Shown in pieces: positions 42,019-50,511 of a stretch of 64,000 nucleotides of DNA. The stretch covers positions 1 to 64,000 of the forward strand of contig NZ_JAOQJD010000010.1 in the NCBI RefSeq assembly GCF_025566985.1. The letters run 5' to 3'. The first letter of the stretch is position 1, and each line of letters starts with the position of its first letter. A program made the translations under genes and the position numbers. The stretch comes from Aedoeadaptatus acetigenes. GTDB lineage: Bacteria > Bacillota > Clostridia > Tissierellales > Peptoniphilaceae. A model generated the notes under the pieces. The model ran no database searches. It saw only the letters and a program-made list of their open reading frames with translations, and was not told the origin of the DNA.

Positions 42019-42821
42019 GCGTCTTTCAACCCTTCGTTGCCGGAGCCGGAGCGGAAGCCCAACACGTCCAGAGCCGTGTAGGTGACGCCGAGCTCCTTAA
42101 AGTAAGCCGCCACATCTTCCCTGTGATTGATGAGAAACTTTTGAAAATCCGCCACGGGAATTTCCACCCGGGCCACGCTTCCGTGCAGGCGCATGCGGCA
42201 GGTCATGTAGCCCAATTCGTGGAGATAAGCTTCGCCTTTTTCCGCCACGGCCAAGGCCTCCACCGTGAGCGGCGTACCGTAGGGAATCCGGGTGGCCAAA
42301 CAGGAATCCGAAGGTTTGTTCCACGTGGGAAGGTCGAAGTGTTTCTTAGAAAGGGTCCGCACCATCTCCTTGGTAAATTCCGCTTCCCGCAAGGGGCTCT
42401 TAACTCCTAATTCTTCCAGGGCTTTAAAACCCGGCCGATGGTCGGAGAGATCGTCTAAATTCGTGCCGTCTAAAAGCATATCGAAGCCGTGCCCCTCGGC
42501 GTATTCTTTCGCCGCGAGAAAGGTCGACCGCTTGCAATAGTAGCAGCGATTCACCCCATTGGCCATGACGTCTTCGTTCTCCAAAATGCTGGAGTGAATG
42601 ACATGAATCTCCCAGCCGATCATTTCCGCCAAGACATGAGCGTCGAAGCGCTCCCTGCGGGGATGTAGCTCGTTGACCACGTAAATCCCCATGACATTTT
42701 CACGTCCCAATACTTCCGCGGCCACGGCCATTAAAAAGGACGAATCCACGCCGCCGGAATAGGCAACAGCCACCTTGTCGTAGGCGGCAAGATTTTCTTT
42801 TAATCGTTTGAAAGCATCCAT
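42015..42821 (-). CDS. larE: Pincer cofactor sulfur transferase LarE
   Basis: The 268-residue PP-loop ATPase donates sulfur to make the pincer cofactor. The PP-loop is YSGGVDSSF at about residue 21, and the sacrificial Cys lies in SDSCLATRIP (Cys174). The GTNLDD and PGFKALEELGVKSPL motifs are typical. larB, which makes the carboxylated precursor, and larA are not in the window, so the pathway here is incomplete or scattered. RBS GAGG lies close to the ATG. Confidence 0.94.
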   Translation of the reverse strand: MDAFKRLKENLAAYDKVAVAYSGGVDSSFLMAVAAEVLGRENVMGIYVVNELHPRRERFDAHVLAEMIGWEIHVIHSSILENEDVMANGVNRCYYCKRSTFLAAKEYAEGHGFDMLLDGTNLDDLSDHRPGFKALEELGVKSPLREAEFTKEMVRTLSKKHFDLPTWNKPSDSCLATRIPYGTPLTVEALAVAEKGEAYLHELGYMTCRMRLHGSVARVEIPVADFQKFLINHREDVAAYFKELGVTYTALDVLGFRSGSGNEGLKDA

Positions 42822-42849
42822 TTCCTCACCTTTTCAACATAGAAAAAAA

Positions 42850-42870
42850 GGCCCTTTCGGGCCGATTTTT
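42850..42870. terminator. Terminator between pta and larE
   Basis: GGCCC pairs with GGGCC around a TTTC/GAAA loop with A- and T-runs on both sides. It separates pta from larE and can act in both directions. Confidence 0.75.
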
Positions 42871-43862
42871 TATTTTTCTTGTTCATCTTTTGCGATGCAC
42901 GCTTGTACGGCGGTGATCAAAGACAATTGATAGGTTTCTTCTTTCGTACAACCACGACTCAGGTCGTTGACCGGCATATTCAAGCCTTGAAGAATCGGAC
43001 CGATGGCGGTAAATCCACCGAGACGTTGAGCGATCTTGTAGCCGATGTTTCCGCATTCCAAGTTCGGGAAGATGAAGACATTGGCTTGGCCGGCAACATC
43101 GGAGCCCGGCGCCTTTTTCTTGGCAACTTCGGGATCGATGGCGGCGTCGAATTGAAGTTCGCCGTCGACTTTGATTTCCGGATGGGATTCCTTTACCAAA
43201 TAGGTGGCGACTTCCACTTTCTTAACCGTGTCGCTCTTTGCGGAGCCTTTGGTAGAGAAGGAAAGCATGGCGATCTTCGGATCGAAACCGAATTGTTTTG
43301 CGGCTTCGTCGGTTGTTACAGCCACTTCAGCCAAAGTCGGTGCGTCCATTTCCGTGTTAATGGCACAGTCGGCCATGAGGTAGCATTCTTTGCCTCTGAA
43401 GAGAATGAACACACCGGATACGCGGTTGACGCCTTTTTTCGTCTTGATGATTTGAAGGGCGGGAAGAATCGTTTGGCCCGTGGTGTGAACGGCACCGGAT
43501 ACCATGCCGTCGGCATAGCCGGCATAAACCATCATGGTCCCCAAGTAGTTCGGATCGTGAAGTTGTGCGCGGGCACGGGTTTCGTCGATTTTCCCTTTAC
43601 GGCGTTCGACAAACTTTTCAACCAATTCATCGATGTGTTCGAATTGGCCGACTTCCACGATTTCCAAACCGGTAATATCGATGTTTTCTCTCTTTGCCGT
43701 GGCTTCGATTTCGTTTCTGAAACCGATGACGATGGGGTGGACTAAGCCTTCTTTTTGGTGCTCAACCGCTGCCCAAAGTACTCTGGGATCTTCACCTTCG
43801 GGGAAGACGATGCGAATCCCTTTATGGGTGATTCGAGTGCGTAAATATTGAATGAAAGCCAT
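42870..43862 (-). CDS. pta: Phosphate acetyltransferase
   Basis: The 330-residue enzyme interconverts acetyl-CoA and acetyl phosphate in fermentation. Motifs seen: RIVFPEGEDPRVLWAA, YLGTMMVYAGYADGMVSGAVHTT, CAINTEMDAPTLAEVA, MLSFSTKGSAKSD and ANVFIFPNLECGNIGYKI. No ackA lies beside it. The ATG at 43862 is chosen since AAAGGAA precedes it; a longer frame through 43952 starts inside the upstream promoter region. A terminator follows the gene. Confidence 0.94.
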   Translation of the reverse strand: MAFIQYLRTRITHKGIRIVFPEGEDPRVLWAAVEHQKEGLVHPIVIGFRNEIEATAKRENIDITGLEIVEVGQFEHIDELVEKFVERRKGKIDETRARAQLHDPNYLGTMMVYAGYADGMVSGAVHTTGQTILPALQIIKTKKGVNRVSGVFILFRGKECYLMADCAINTEMDAPTLAEVAVTTDEAAKQFGFDPKIAMLSFSTKGSAKSDTVKKVEVATYLVKESHPEIKVDGELQFDAAIDPEVAKKKAPGSDVAGQANVFIFPNLECGNIGYKIAQRLGGFTAIGPILQGLNMPVNDLSRGCTKEETYQLSLITAVQACIAKDEQEK

Positions 43863-43991
43863 GTTATTATCTGTTCCTTTCTTTTCATTTAGAAGATCAT
43901 TCTGTACATTGCCTTGGCCACAGAGGGCCATAGTCATAAATAAATATACCACATAAACGACCGGTGAAAAAGCAATATTCGCAATAAAAAC

Positions 43992-44022
43992 CTAAAAAAA
44001 GAGACTCGCCGAAGCGAATCTC
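43992..44022 (-). terminator. Terminator of the Pro-tRNA pair
   Basis: On the minus strand GAGATTCGC pairs with GCGAGTCTC around a TTCG loop and is followed by a seven-T run. It lies 5 bp beyond tRNA-Pro(CGG). Confidence 0.82.
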
Positions 44023-44026
44023 GATT

Positions 44027-44103
44027 TGGTCGGAGTGAAAGGATTTGAACCTTCGACCTCATGCTCCCGAAGCATGCGCGCTACCAAACTGCGCTACACC
44101 CCG
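44027..44103 (-). tRNA. tRNA-Pro(CGG)
   Basis: The 77-nt cloverleaf on the minus strand starts CGGGGTGTAGCGCAG and ends with encoded CCA. The anticodon loop TTCGGGA is closed by CATGC/GCATG, giving anticodon CGG. The T arm is GGTTCAAATCC. Confidence 0.93.
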
Positions 44104-44124
44104 CCGTATTGTAAATGATTAGAG

Positions 44125-44201
44125 TGGTCGGGGTGAAAGGATTTGAACCTTCGACCCCATGGTCCCAAACCATGTGCGCTACCAAACTGCGCCACACCCC
44201 G
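44125..44201 (-). tRNA. tRNA-Pro(TGG)
   Basis: The 77-nt cloverleaf on the minus strand starts CGGGGTGTGGCGCAG and ends with encoded CCA. The anticodon loop TTTGGGA is closed by CATGG/CCATG, giving anticodon TGG. It is very similar to the neighbouring tRNA-Pro(CGG), 21 bp away, suggesting duplication. Confidence 0.94.
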
Positions 44202-44311
44202 TAGCAACTTACTTAATCATTATACAGGTGTTGTGAATTTTTTACAAGTCTTTTCTTTTCGCCTGTTTTTCCGCGACTTCTGAGGGCGTTTCATACAGAA
44301 GCGCGAATAAA

Positions 44312-44354
44312 AAAAAGAAAATAGCTAAATTGCAGATCTGCAACTTAGCTATTC
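44312..44354 (-). terminator. Terminator after tRNA-Arg
   Basis: AATAGCTAA pairs with TTAGCTATT and an inner GCAGATCTGC self-complementary core lengthens the stem. An eight-T run follows on the minus strand. Confidence 0.8.
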
Positions 44355-44357
44355 ATT

Positions 44358-44434
44358 TGGCGGACCCGATTGGATTCGAACCAACGATCTTTGCCTTCGG
44401 AGGGCAACATTCTATCCAGCTGAACTACGGGTCC
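44358..44434 (-). tRNA. tRNA-Arg(CCG)
   Basis: The 77-nt cloverleaf on the minus strand starts GGACCCGTAGTTCAG and ends with encoded CCA. The anticodon loop CTCCGAA is closed by TTGCC/GGCAA, giving anticodon CCG. Between it and the DD-carboxypeptidase gene there are only 35 bp. Confidence 0.94.
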
Positions 44435-44469
44435 ATACCCGCCTATTGTATCAAGTGGGTATTTTTCTG

Positions 44470-45774
44470 TCAAGCGGCCTTCTCCATGGCGCGGAACACG
44501 TCGGCCATAATGTCTCTGAAGGACAAGACGGGATTGGGCTTTTTGATGTCTTCTTTTACATAGACTTTCGCCCGGGCGATTTCTTCGCCTTCCGACACGA
44601 AGCGCACTTCGCCCACGGGCTCTTTCTTGGAATAGGGCGCAACGATGGTTTTGTATTCCATTTCCATGGTGACCTCGGCGCCGTCTTTGACGGTGCGAAC
44701 CACGTTTTCGTTGACGTAGACCGGGCTTTTTCTCGGGCTCGCCGATTTCAGCGTTAAAAAGTCCAGTTCGTTGGTTTTATCGGCGAGGACTTTGTTTCGC
44801 CGGCTCATGGCTTCTTTCGACAGGCGCAGGGAGGCGGCGTAGCGATCCATGTCGTTTTCCGCGCCCATGTAGACGCCGATGAAGCGGGTGTTTAAGTAGG
44901 GGCCTTCTGCGGGCCTCTCGCCGGTGGCGATAAGGCAGCGGCCGGCGGCGCCGGTGTAGCCGGTCTTCAGTCCGTCGATGCCGGGAAGTATGCCCAGCAG
45001 GGGATTGGTGGCGTAGCTTCTGTATTCTCTGCCCGGCTCGTCGATTTTCGCCCGGCGCGTGGCATCTAAAACCATGGGGTAGCGTTTTAAAAGACTTCTG
45101 GAAAGCTCAAACATTTCTCTCGCCGTGGCCTTGTTGTAGTCGTTGGCGGCGTAATCTGTGAGGCCGTGGACGTTGATGAAGTGCATGTGGCTGAAGCCCA
45201 TTTCCTTGGCCTTGGCGTTCATGCGGGCCACAAAGGCCTGCTCATTGCCGGCGATGCGATCGGCCAGGGCGATCATGGCGTCGTTTCCGGAGACGATCAT
45301 GCCGGCGTGAATGAGCTCTTCCACGGTGTAGACTTCGCCTTCCTTGGTCTTGTAGACGCTGCCGTGCATGGCCGCCGCCGCGTGGTCGATGGTGACCGGG
45401 TCTTTCATGCCGATTTCGCCTTTGTCCACGGCGTCCATGACGCAGTAGATGGTCATGAGCTTTGTGGTGGAGGCGAGGCCCACCGGCGTGTCGGCATTAA
45501 ATTCTTTGTAGATGGCGCCGGTTTCGTAATCGCCGATGATGTAGCTTTTTAAAAGGACTTCGTCGGGCTTGGCCATGGCCGCGTCGAATTCTTTTTTCTC
45601 CGTGGCGGTCATGGGCTGCACCCCTTGGCCCGTGCGGATTTTTTCTTTCTGATCCCGCGGCTCCGCCACTTTTTCTCCGGGCGTTTGCGGAGGATTTTCC
45701 GCAGGCGTCGGTGCCGCGCCCAGCAAAAGTGAGAGGCACAAAAGGGCGGGGAGGATTCGCTTCAATCGTTTCAC
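44470..45774 (-). CDS. D-alanyl-D-alanine carboxypeptidase
   Basis: The 434-residue secreted low-molecular-weight penicillin-binding protein trims peptidoglycan peptides. It has a signal peptide (RILPALLCLSLLLGAAPTPA), active-site Ser and Lys in ASTTKLM, the SGN-type motif in IVSGNDAMIAL and KTG in GLKTGYTG. A C-terminal beta domain of the PBP5 type follows. The GTG start overlaps the mnaA stop (GTGA), with AGGAGG upstream. Its place at the end of a wall-sugar operon fits its role. Confidence 0.92.
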   Translation of the reverse strand: MKRLKRILPALLCLSLLLGAAPTPAENPPQTPGEKVAEPRDQKEKIRTGQGVQPMTATEKKEFDAAMAKPDEVLLKSYIIGDYETGAIYKEFNADTPVGLASTTKLMTIYCVMDAVDKGEIGMKDPVTIDHAAAAMHGSVYKTKEGEVYTVEELIHAGMIVSGNDAMIALADRIAGNEQAFVARMNAKAKEMGFSHMHFINVHGLTDYAANDYNKATAREMFELSRSLLKRYPMVLDATRRAKIDEPGREYRSYATNPLLGILPGIDGLKTGYTGAAGRCLIATGERPAEGPYLNTRFIGVYMGAENDMDRYAASLRLSKEAMSRRNKVLADKTNELDFLTLKSASPRKSPVYVNENVVRTVKDGAEVTMEMEYKTIVAPYSKKEPVGEVRFVSEGEEIARAKVYVKEDIKKPNPVLSFRDIMADVFRAMEKAA

Positions 45775-46895
45775 CGGCCGCCTCCTTCTTTTTGATTCTC
45801 TAAAATAATATCTACGATGCGCTCCGCCGCCTTGCCGTCGCCGTAGGGATTTAAGGCCTTGGCCATGGCGTCGTAGGCGTCTTTGTCTTCGAGGAGGAGG
45901 CGGATGTTTTCGTACACCGCCGCCTCTTCCGTGCCCACCAATTTCGCCGTGCCGGCCACGATGCCTTCTTCCCGCTCCGTCTCTTCCCGAACGACGAGGA
46001 CGGGAATGCCGAAGTGGGGCGCCTCTTCCTGAATGCCGCCGCTGTCGGTGACCACGAGATAGCTTCTCGCCATAATGTTTGAGAAGGGCAAATAGTCCAT
46101 GGGTTCGATGCGGTGAATGTTTTTCGCACCGCCCAGTTCCGCCTCGGCGATTTCCCGCACTTTGGGATTTAGGTGCACAGGAAAGATCACTTCCACATCG
46201 TCGTACTCATCGGCAATGCGGCGCACGGCGGAGAAGATCCGCTTCATGGGCGCGCCCAGGTTTTCCCGGCGGTGGCAAGTGAGTAGAATGGTTTTTTTCT
46301 TTTTAAAGTCGATGGCGTTTAATGCCGCCTCGTCGAAGACGAAATCTTCCCGCTCCGTGTAGGCCAAAGCGTCGATGACGGTGTTGCCCGTAATGTAAAT
46401 GCTCTTGTCGTCGTAGCCTTCTCTTAAAAGATTTTGGCGATTGGACTCCGTGGGGGCAAAGTGGTAATTGGCCAAGACGCCGGTGAGCTTGCGATTGGCT
46501 TCTTCCGGGTAGGGGGAGTAGAGATTGTGGCTTCTGAGTCCCGCTTCCACGTGGCCGATTTTCACGCCGTGGTAGAAGGCGGATAGGGCCGCCGCAAAGA
46601 CGGTGGAGGTGTCGCCCTGAACGAGGAGCAGGTCGGGCTTTGTGGTTTTAAATATGTCTTCCAAGCCTCTTAAAGAGCGCACGGCGATGTCCGTCAGGCT
46701 TTGACCGGGGGTGAAGATGTCCAGATCGTAGTCGGGGACGATGCCGAAGATGTCCAGAACCTGATCCAGCATTTCCCGGTGTTGGCCGGTGACGGCGACG
46801 ATGCTTTCCACGTCCCCCCGCTCTTTCAGGGCCAGAACGATGGGCGCCATTTTAATGGCTTCGGGCCTTGTGCCGAAGACGGACAGTACTTTCAA
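45771..46895 (-). CDS. mnaA: UDP-N-acetylglucosamine 2-epimerase (non-hydrolysing)
   Basis: The 374-residue enzyme makes UDP-ManNAc from UDP-GlcNAc for wall teichoic acid or other wall polymers. It has the GTRPEAIKMAPI start, VTGQHREMLDQVL, the GHVEAGLRS motif and VTDSGGIQEEAPHFGIPVLVVR with the UDP-binding residues. It sits between tagO/wecA and the DD-carboxypeptidase, overlapping both by 4 bp. Together they suggest a linkage-unit pathway: GlcNAc-P-lipid followed by ManNAc. Confidence 0.94.
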   Translation of the reverse strand: MKVLSVFGTRPEAIKMAPIVLALKERGDVESIVAVTGQHREMLDQVLDIFGIVPDYDLDIFTPGQSLTDIAVRSLRGLEDIFKTTKPDLLLVQGDTSTVFAAALSAFYHGVKIGHVEAGLRSHNLYSPYPEEANRKLTGVLANYHFAPTESNRQNLLREGYDDKSIYITGNTVIDALAYTEREDFVFDEAALNAIDFKKKKTILLTCHRRENLGAPMKRIFSAVRRIADEYDDVEVIFPVHLNPKVREIAEAELGGAKNIHRIEPMDYLPFSNIMARSYLVVTDSGGIQEEAPHFGIPVLVVREETEREEGIVAGTAKLVGTEEAAVYENIRLLLEDKDAYDAMAKALNPYGDGKAAERIVDIILENQKEGGGR

Positions 46896-47926
46896 TGCTC
46901 TTCCTCTCTTTCATTTAACAGGCCTAAGAACAGGGCCAATATTCCCACCGCGGCAATGATGATGATGGACGCGATCAGGCCGTTTTTTTCGTGCATGGTG
47001 CTTACGATGTTTCCGATAATGCCGAAGATGATGCTCACGCCGTAAAGGGCGAGGACGGTCTGCTTTTGATTGAAGCCGTGGCGCAGGAGGCGGTGGTGCA
47101 AATGGCCCTTATCCGCCTCGGAAATGCTTTTTCCCGAAAGCTTTCTGCGAATCATGGCGAAGGTGGTGTCGAAAACCGGCACGCCTAAGATCAACACGGG
47201 AATTAAGATGGTGATCATGGCCACGGATTTCATGACCCCTTCGATGGCCAGATAGCTCAGTGTAAAGCCCAAAAACAGGGCGCCGGTGTCTCCCATAAAG
47301 ATTTTCGCCGGATTGAAGTTGTAGGGCAAAAAGCCCAAACATCCGCCGGCCAGAATGGCTGCCAAGACGGCCATTTCCTCGTGCTGCAGCCGGTGGGCCA
47401 CAAACATGAGGCTGATGGATGCAATGGCGCTGATGCCGCAGGCGAGGCCGTCGATTCCGTCGATGAGATTGATGGTGTTGGTAATGCCCACGACCCAAAA
47501 GACGGTAATGGGAACGGCGAGCCAATCTAAATTAATGACGAGATTGGTGCCGTAAAAGGGATTGGTGAAAAAGGAGATCTTTGTGCCTCCGACGATGAGT
47601 ACCGCGGCCGCCAAAATTTCCATGGCGAATTTGGCCTTGGCGCTCATGGCGAATTTGTCGTCGTAAAGGCCCGCGGCCACGATAAGGGCGGCGCCTGTGA
47701 GAAAGGCGATCTTTTCCCCGTCCACGGGCAGAAACATCAACACGCTCACGAGGACGGCGAGGAAAATGGCCAGGCCTCCGCTTTGGGGCATGGCTTTTTT
47801 GTGGACTCTGCGCTCGTCTTTGGGGATGTCCATAAAGCCGAAACGAATGGCGCCTTTTCGAACGACGGGCGTGGCGATTAGGCTAATAAGGACCGCGACG
47901 AGAAAGGGCCATAACAAGATTTTCAT
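46892..47926 (-). CDS. tagO: Undecaprenyl-phosphate GlcNAc-1-phosphate transferase (TagO/WecA type)
   Basis: The 344-residue polytopic membrane enzyme has about ten helices. Its catalytic loops are of the MraY/WecA superfamily: ARK-like HKKAMPQSGGLAIF, TNTINLIDGIDGLACG, NFNPAKIFMGDTGALFLGFTLS and HLHHRLLRHGF. It starts lipid-linked polymer assembly. TagO of wall teichoic acid is the most likely role given mnaA next to it. The ATG overlaps no gene, but mnaA begins 4 bp into its end. Confidence 0.93.
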   Translation of the reverse strand: MKILLWPFLVAVLISLIATPVVRKGAIRFGFMDIPKDERRVHKKAMPQSGGLAIFLAVLVSVLMFLPVDGEKIAFLTGAALIVAAGLYDDKFAMSAKAKFAMEILAAAVLIVGGTKISFFTNPFYGTNLVINLDWLAVPITVFWVVGITNTINLIDGIDGLACGISAIASISLMFVAHRLQHEEMAVLAAILAGGCLGFLPYNFNPAKIFMGDTGALFLGFTLSYLAIEGVMKSVAMITILIPVLILGVPVFDTTFAMIRRKLSGKSISEADKGHLHHRLLRHGFNQKQTVLALYGVSIIFGIIGNIVSTMHEKNGLIASIIIIAAVGILALFLGLLNEREEEH

Positions 47927-47936
47927 GCTTCACCTA

Positions 47937-48566
47937 CTACTTCGTTCCGAAAATTCGATCTCCCGCATCGCCGAGACCCGGCACAATATAGGCGTGCTCG
48001 TCTAATTTTTCGTCGATACACGACACGTACAAATCCACGTCGGGATGAGCTTTTTGAAAGGCTTCGAGCCCTTCCGGCGCCGCCAAAAGGCATAAGGCGC
48101 GTACAGAGGTGGCGCCTCTTTGCTTCACGAAGTTGACCGCGGCGGCCAAAGACCCGCCGGTGGCGAGCATGGGATCCACGATAATGACTTCCCGGTCTGC
48201 AATTTCCTTGGGAAGCTTGCAGTAGTATTCCACGGGCTCCAGGGTCTCCGGATCTCGGTAGAGGCCGATGTGGCCCACGCGGGCGCCGGGAATTAAGTTC
48301 AAGAGGCCGTCTACCATGCCGAGGCCCGCCCGCAGGACGGGGACGATGACGGGTTTTTTGCCGGCCATTTCTTTGCCCACGGTGCGCCCCATGGGCGTTT
48401 CGATGGCTTTGTCCTGAATGGGGAGATTCCGCGTGAGCTCGTAGCCCATAAGCATGGTGATCTCCGTCAAAAGCTGTCTGAAGTCTTTACTGGAGGTAGA
48501 GGCTTCTCTTAAAAGGGTGAGTTTGTGTTGAATTAAAGGGTGTTCGGTTACCGTTACTTTTCCCAT
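47937..48566 (-). CDS. upp: Uracil phosphoribosyltransferase
   Basis: The 209-residue salvage enzyme makes UMP from uracil and PRPP. The family motifs are EHPLIQHKLTLLRE, PVLRAGLGMVDGLLNLIPGARVGHIGLYRD and the PRPP loop VDPMLATGGSLAAAV. The ATG at 48566 follows GAGGAGG and overlaps rpiB by 13 bp; a longer frame reading back to 49013 only runs through rpiB in another frame. Gene order tsaC-ywlE-rpiB-upp follows that of Bacillus. Confidence 0.95.
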   Translation of the reverse strand: MGKVTVTEHPLIQHKLTLLREASTSSKDFRQLLTEITMLMGYELTRNLPIQDKAIETPMGRTVGKEMAGKKPVIVPVLRAGLGMVDGLLNLIPGARVGHIGLYRDPETLEPVEYYCKLPKEIADREVIIVDPMLATGGSLAAAVNFVKQRGATSVRALCLLAAPEGLEAFQKAHPDVDLYVSCIDEKLDEHAYIVPGLGDAGDRIFGTK

Positions 48567-49003
48567 GTTTCCTCCTCGATCATGGCTACGCGGCGGGCGT
48601 GGCGTCCGCCTTCGAAGTCCGTTTCCAAAAATGTGTCGGCGATTTCTTTCATCATGTCGCCGCCGATGGTTCTCGCCCCCATGGAGATCATGTTGGCGTC
48701 GTTGTGGCGGCGAGAAAGCTCGGCCGAGTAGGGCTCGGAGACCATGGCGCAGCGAATGCCCTTCACTTTGTTGGCGGCCATGCCGATGCCGAGGCCGGAG
48801 CCGCAAATTAAAATGCCCCGCTCGCAGCTGCCGTCGGCGACTTTTTCTGCCGCGGCCTTTCCGTAAATGGGATAGTCCACGGAATCCGTGGAATCCGTGC
48901 CCACGTCCACGACGGTGTGGCCCTTTTCTTCCAAATAGGCTTTCAACATTTCTTTTCTTCTGTATCCGCCGTGATCGGCGCCCATGGCAATTTTCACGCC
49001 CAT
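48554..49003 (-). CDS. rpiB: Ribose-5-phosphate isomerase B
   Basis: The 149-residue RpiB/LacAB family isomerase converts ribose-5-phosphate to ribulose-5-phosphate. It shows MGADHGGYRRKEMLK, the active-site Cys region GILICGSGLGIGMAANK, and HNDANMISMGART with the catalytic His. Start at 49003 places GAGGGGG directly upstream; an ATG six codons later is possible. It overlaps both neighbours, so the region is compact. Confidence 0.94.
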   Translation of the reverse strand: MGVKIAMGADHGGYRRKEMLKAYLEEKGHTVVDVGTDSTDSVDYPIYGKAAAEKVADGSCERGILICGSGLGIGMAANKVKGIRCAMVSEPYSAELSRRHNDANMISMGARTIGGDMMKEIADTFLETDFEGGRHARRVAMIEEETWEK

Positions 49004-49422
49004 TCCCCCTCACATTTGTTTTTGATTTCTTCCAGTATGCGGTCTCTGCTCAGCCGATAGATTTCCAAGGATCCGCCGAAGGGATCGATGACGTCTTTTT
49101 CGGCAAAGGGTTGAATTTTTTCCTTAAACGCCGGGTAGCCCCGCTTTAAATTGGCGGTCATGGTGTGGGTCATGACATAGACCACTTCCGCCCACATTAA
49201 ATCGTCTTCCGTCACGGTCTTCGCCTTGTGAAACGTGGCGTTGACGCCTTCTTCCGCCATGACTTTAATGGCGCCGACGCTCATGGACTCGCCGTCGTGG
49301 GCGGCCATGCCCCTTGAGCGCACGGTGATGTTCAGCCCCCGCTTGTCCGCTTCGATTTCCGTGAGTAGCTTCGCCATGGGGCTTCTGCAGGTGTTTCCCG
49401 TGCAAATGTAGAGTATGTTCAT
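48994..49422 (-). CDS. ywlE: Low-molecular-weight phosphatase, YwlE-like (protein-arginine type)
   Basis: The 142-residue phosphatase has the P-loop CTGNTCRSP (Cys7, Arg13) and the general-acid loop VIDPFGGS. In Bacillus YwlE the residue Thr11 of the same CTGNTCRS loop makes the enzyme prefer phospho-arginine over phospho-tyrosine, and it is present here. With its conserved place after tsaC, a protein-arginine phosphatase role is likely, although McsB kinase is not in the window. Confidence 0.88.
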   Translation of the reverse strand: MNILYICTGNTCRSPMAKLLTEIEADKRGLNITVRSRGMAAHDGESMSVGAIKVMAEEGVNATFHKAKTVTEDDLMWAEVVYVMTHTMTANLKRGYPAFKEKIQPFAEKDVIDPFGGSLEIYRLSRDRILEEIKNKCEGEWA

Positions 49423-50468
49423 AGTCCCAATACCACCTTTCCGCCACAGGCCTTTAAGAGCCGATTCATAATGCCGACGCCGATGCCGATAAAGTCGAAG
49501 CCTTCCACAAACAACACGTCCACGTCTTCCTCGTCACAGCGCCTCAGGCTGTCGAAGAGATTGTGGGCCACATCTTCCAAGTGTTCGCGGCTGCCCATGT
49601 CCACCAAAAGATCCATGCCTTCGTAAAGGTCTTTTGTCTCCGTCGTGCAGAGCACAGCCGTCTTCTTGCCGGGCTCCGCTTCGGCGACGCGCCGATTGAT
49701 TTCTTTTGCGATGTTTTTTAAATCCCCGGCAAACAAGGTGCCGTCGCCTTTCGGGGCGTAGTGGCGATACTTTTGCCCCGGGCTCTTGGGCACGGCGTCG
49801 TTGTCCGCGTCGATGGTGGTCTCGTCGATGGCCACCTCGCCGATGATCGCTTCCAAATCTTCTTTCGTCACGCCGCCTGGGCGATAGATCATGGGGGGAT
49901 CCACGGTCACGTCCAAGACCGTGGACTCGATGCCCACATTGGTGTCCCCGGAATCCACGATCATGGGCACCTTGCCGTCCATGTCTTCCAGGACATGGGC
50001 GAGGCGGGTGGGCGACGGGCGGCCCGAGGTGTTGGCGCTGGGCGCCGCCACGGGAATGGCCGCCGCCTTTAAAAGGGCGTGGGCGATGGGATGGGACGGC
50101 ATGCGAATGGCCACCGTATCCGCCCCGGCGGTAATGCTGTCGGAGACTTTTTCCGAGCGTTCAAAGATCAATGTCAGGGGGCCGGGCCAGAAAACGTCCA
50201 TGCAATCCTTGCCCTTCGGCGGAATCACCTTCACCAGATCCAATACCTGTTCCGGATCGGCGATGTGCAGAATCAGGGGATTGTCTTTGGGACGACCTTT
50301 GGCCTGAAAGATTTTATCCACGGCCTTCTCGTTTAAACCGTCGGCGCCTAAGCCGTAGACGGTCTCCGTGGGAAAGATCACCAGCTCCCCTTCCTGCAAG
50401 AGGCGCGCGGCTTCTTCGATTTGCGCCTTATCCTTTTCGTCCGTTATGTGTAACACTTTCGTTTCCAT
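49419..50468 (-). CDS. tsaC: L-threonylcarbamoyladenylate synthase (Sua5/YwlC type)
   Basis: The 349-residue protein makes threonylcarbamoyl-AMP for the t6A37 modification of tRNA. The YrdC domain has VIFPTETVYGLGADG, KGRPKDNPLILHI, PSANTSGRPSPT and STVLDVT motifs. The length beyond 200 residues carries the C-terminal Sua5 domain (QKYRHYAPKGDGTLFAG...). The ATG at 50468 follows GAGGAGG. It heads the tsaC-ywlE-rpiB-upp-tagO-mnaA-dac operon, most members of which overlap. Confidence 0.94.
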   Translation of the reverse strand: METKVLHITDEKDKAQIEEAARLLQEGELVIFPTETVYGLGADGLNEKAVDKIFQAKGRPKDNPLILHIADPEQVLDLVKVIPPKGKDCMDVFWPGPLTLIFERSEKVSDSITAGADTVAIRMPSHPIAHALLKAAAIPVAAPSANTSGRPSPTRLAHVLEDMDGKVPMIVDSGDTNVGIESTVLDVTVDPPMIYRPGGVTKEDLEAIIGEVAIDETTIDADNDAVPKSPGQKYRHYAPKGDGTLFAGDLKNIAKEINRRVAEAEPGKKTAVLCTTETKDLYEGMDLLVDMGSREHLEDVAHNLFDSLRRCDEEDVDVLFVEGFDFIGIGVGIMNRLLKACGGKVVLGL

Positions 50469-50511
50469 GGCTTCCTCCTCAACGGATCATTATATCATAG
50501 AGGGATTCTCC

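Noticed and set aside
47937..49013. Single 358-codon gene covering upp and rpiB
   Set aside because: The upstream half reads rpiB in a wrong frame; upp has its own ATG and GAGGAGG at 48566.
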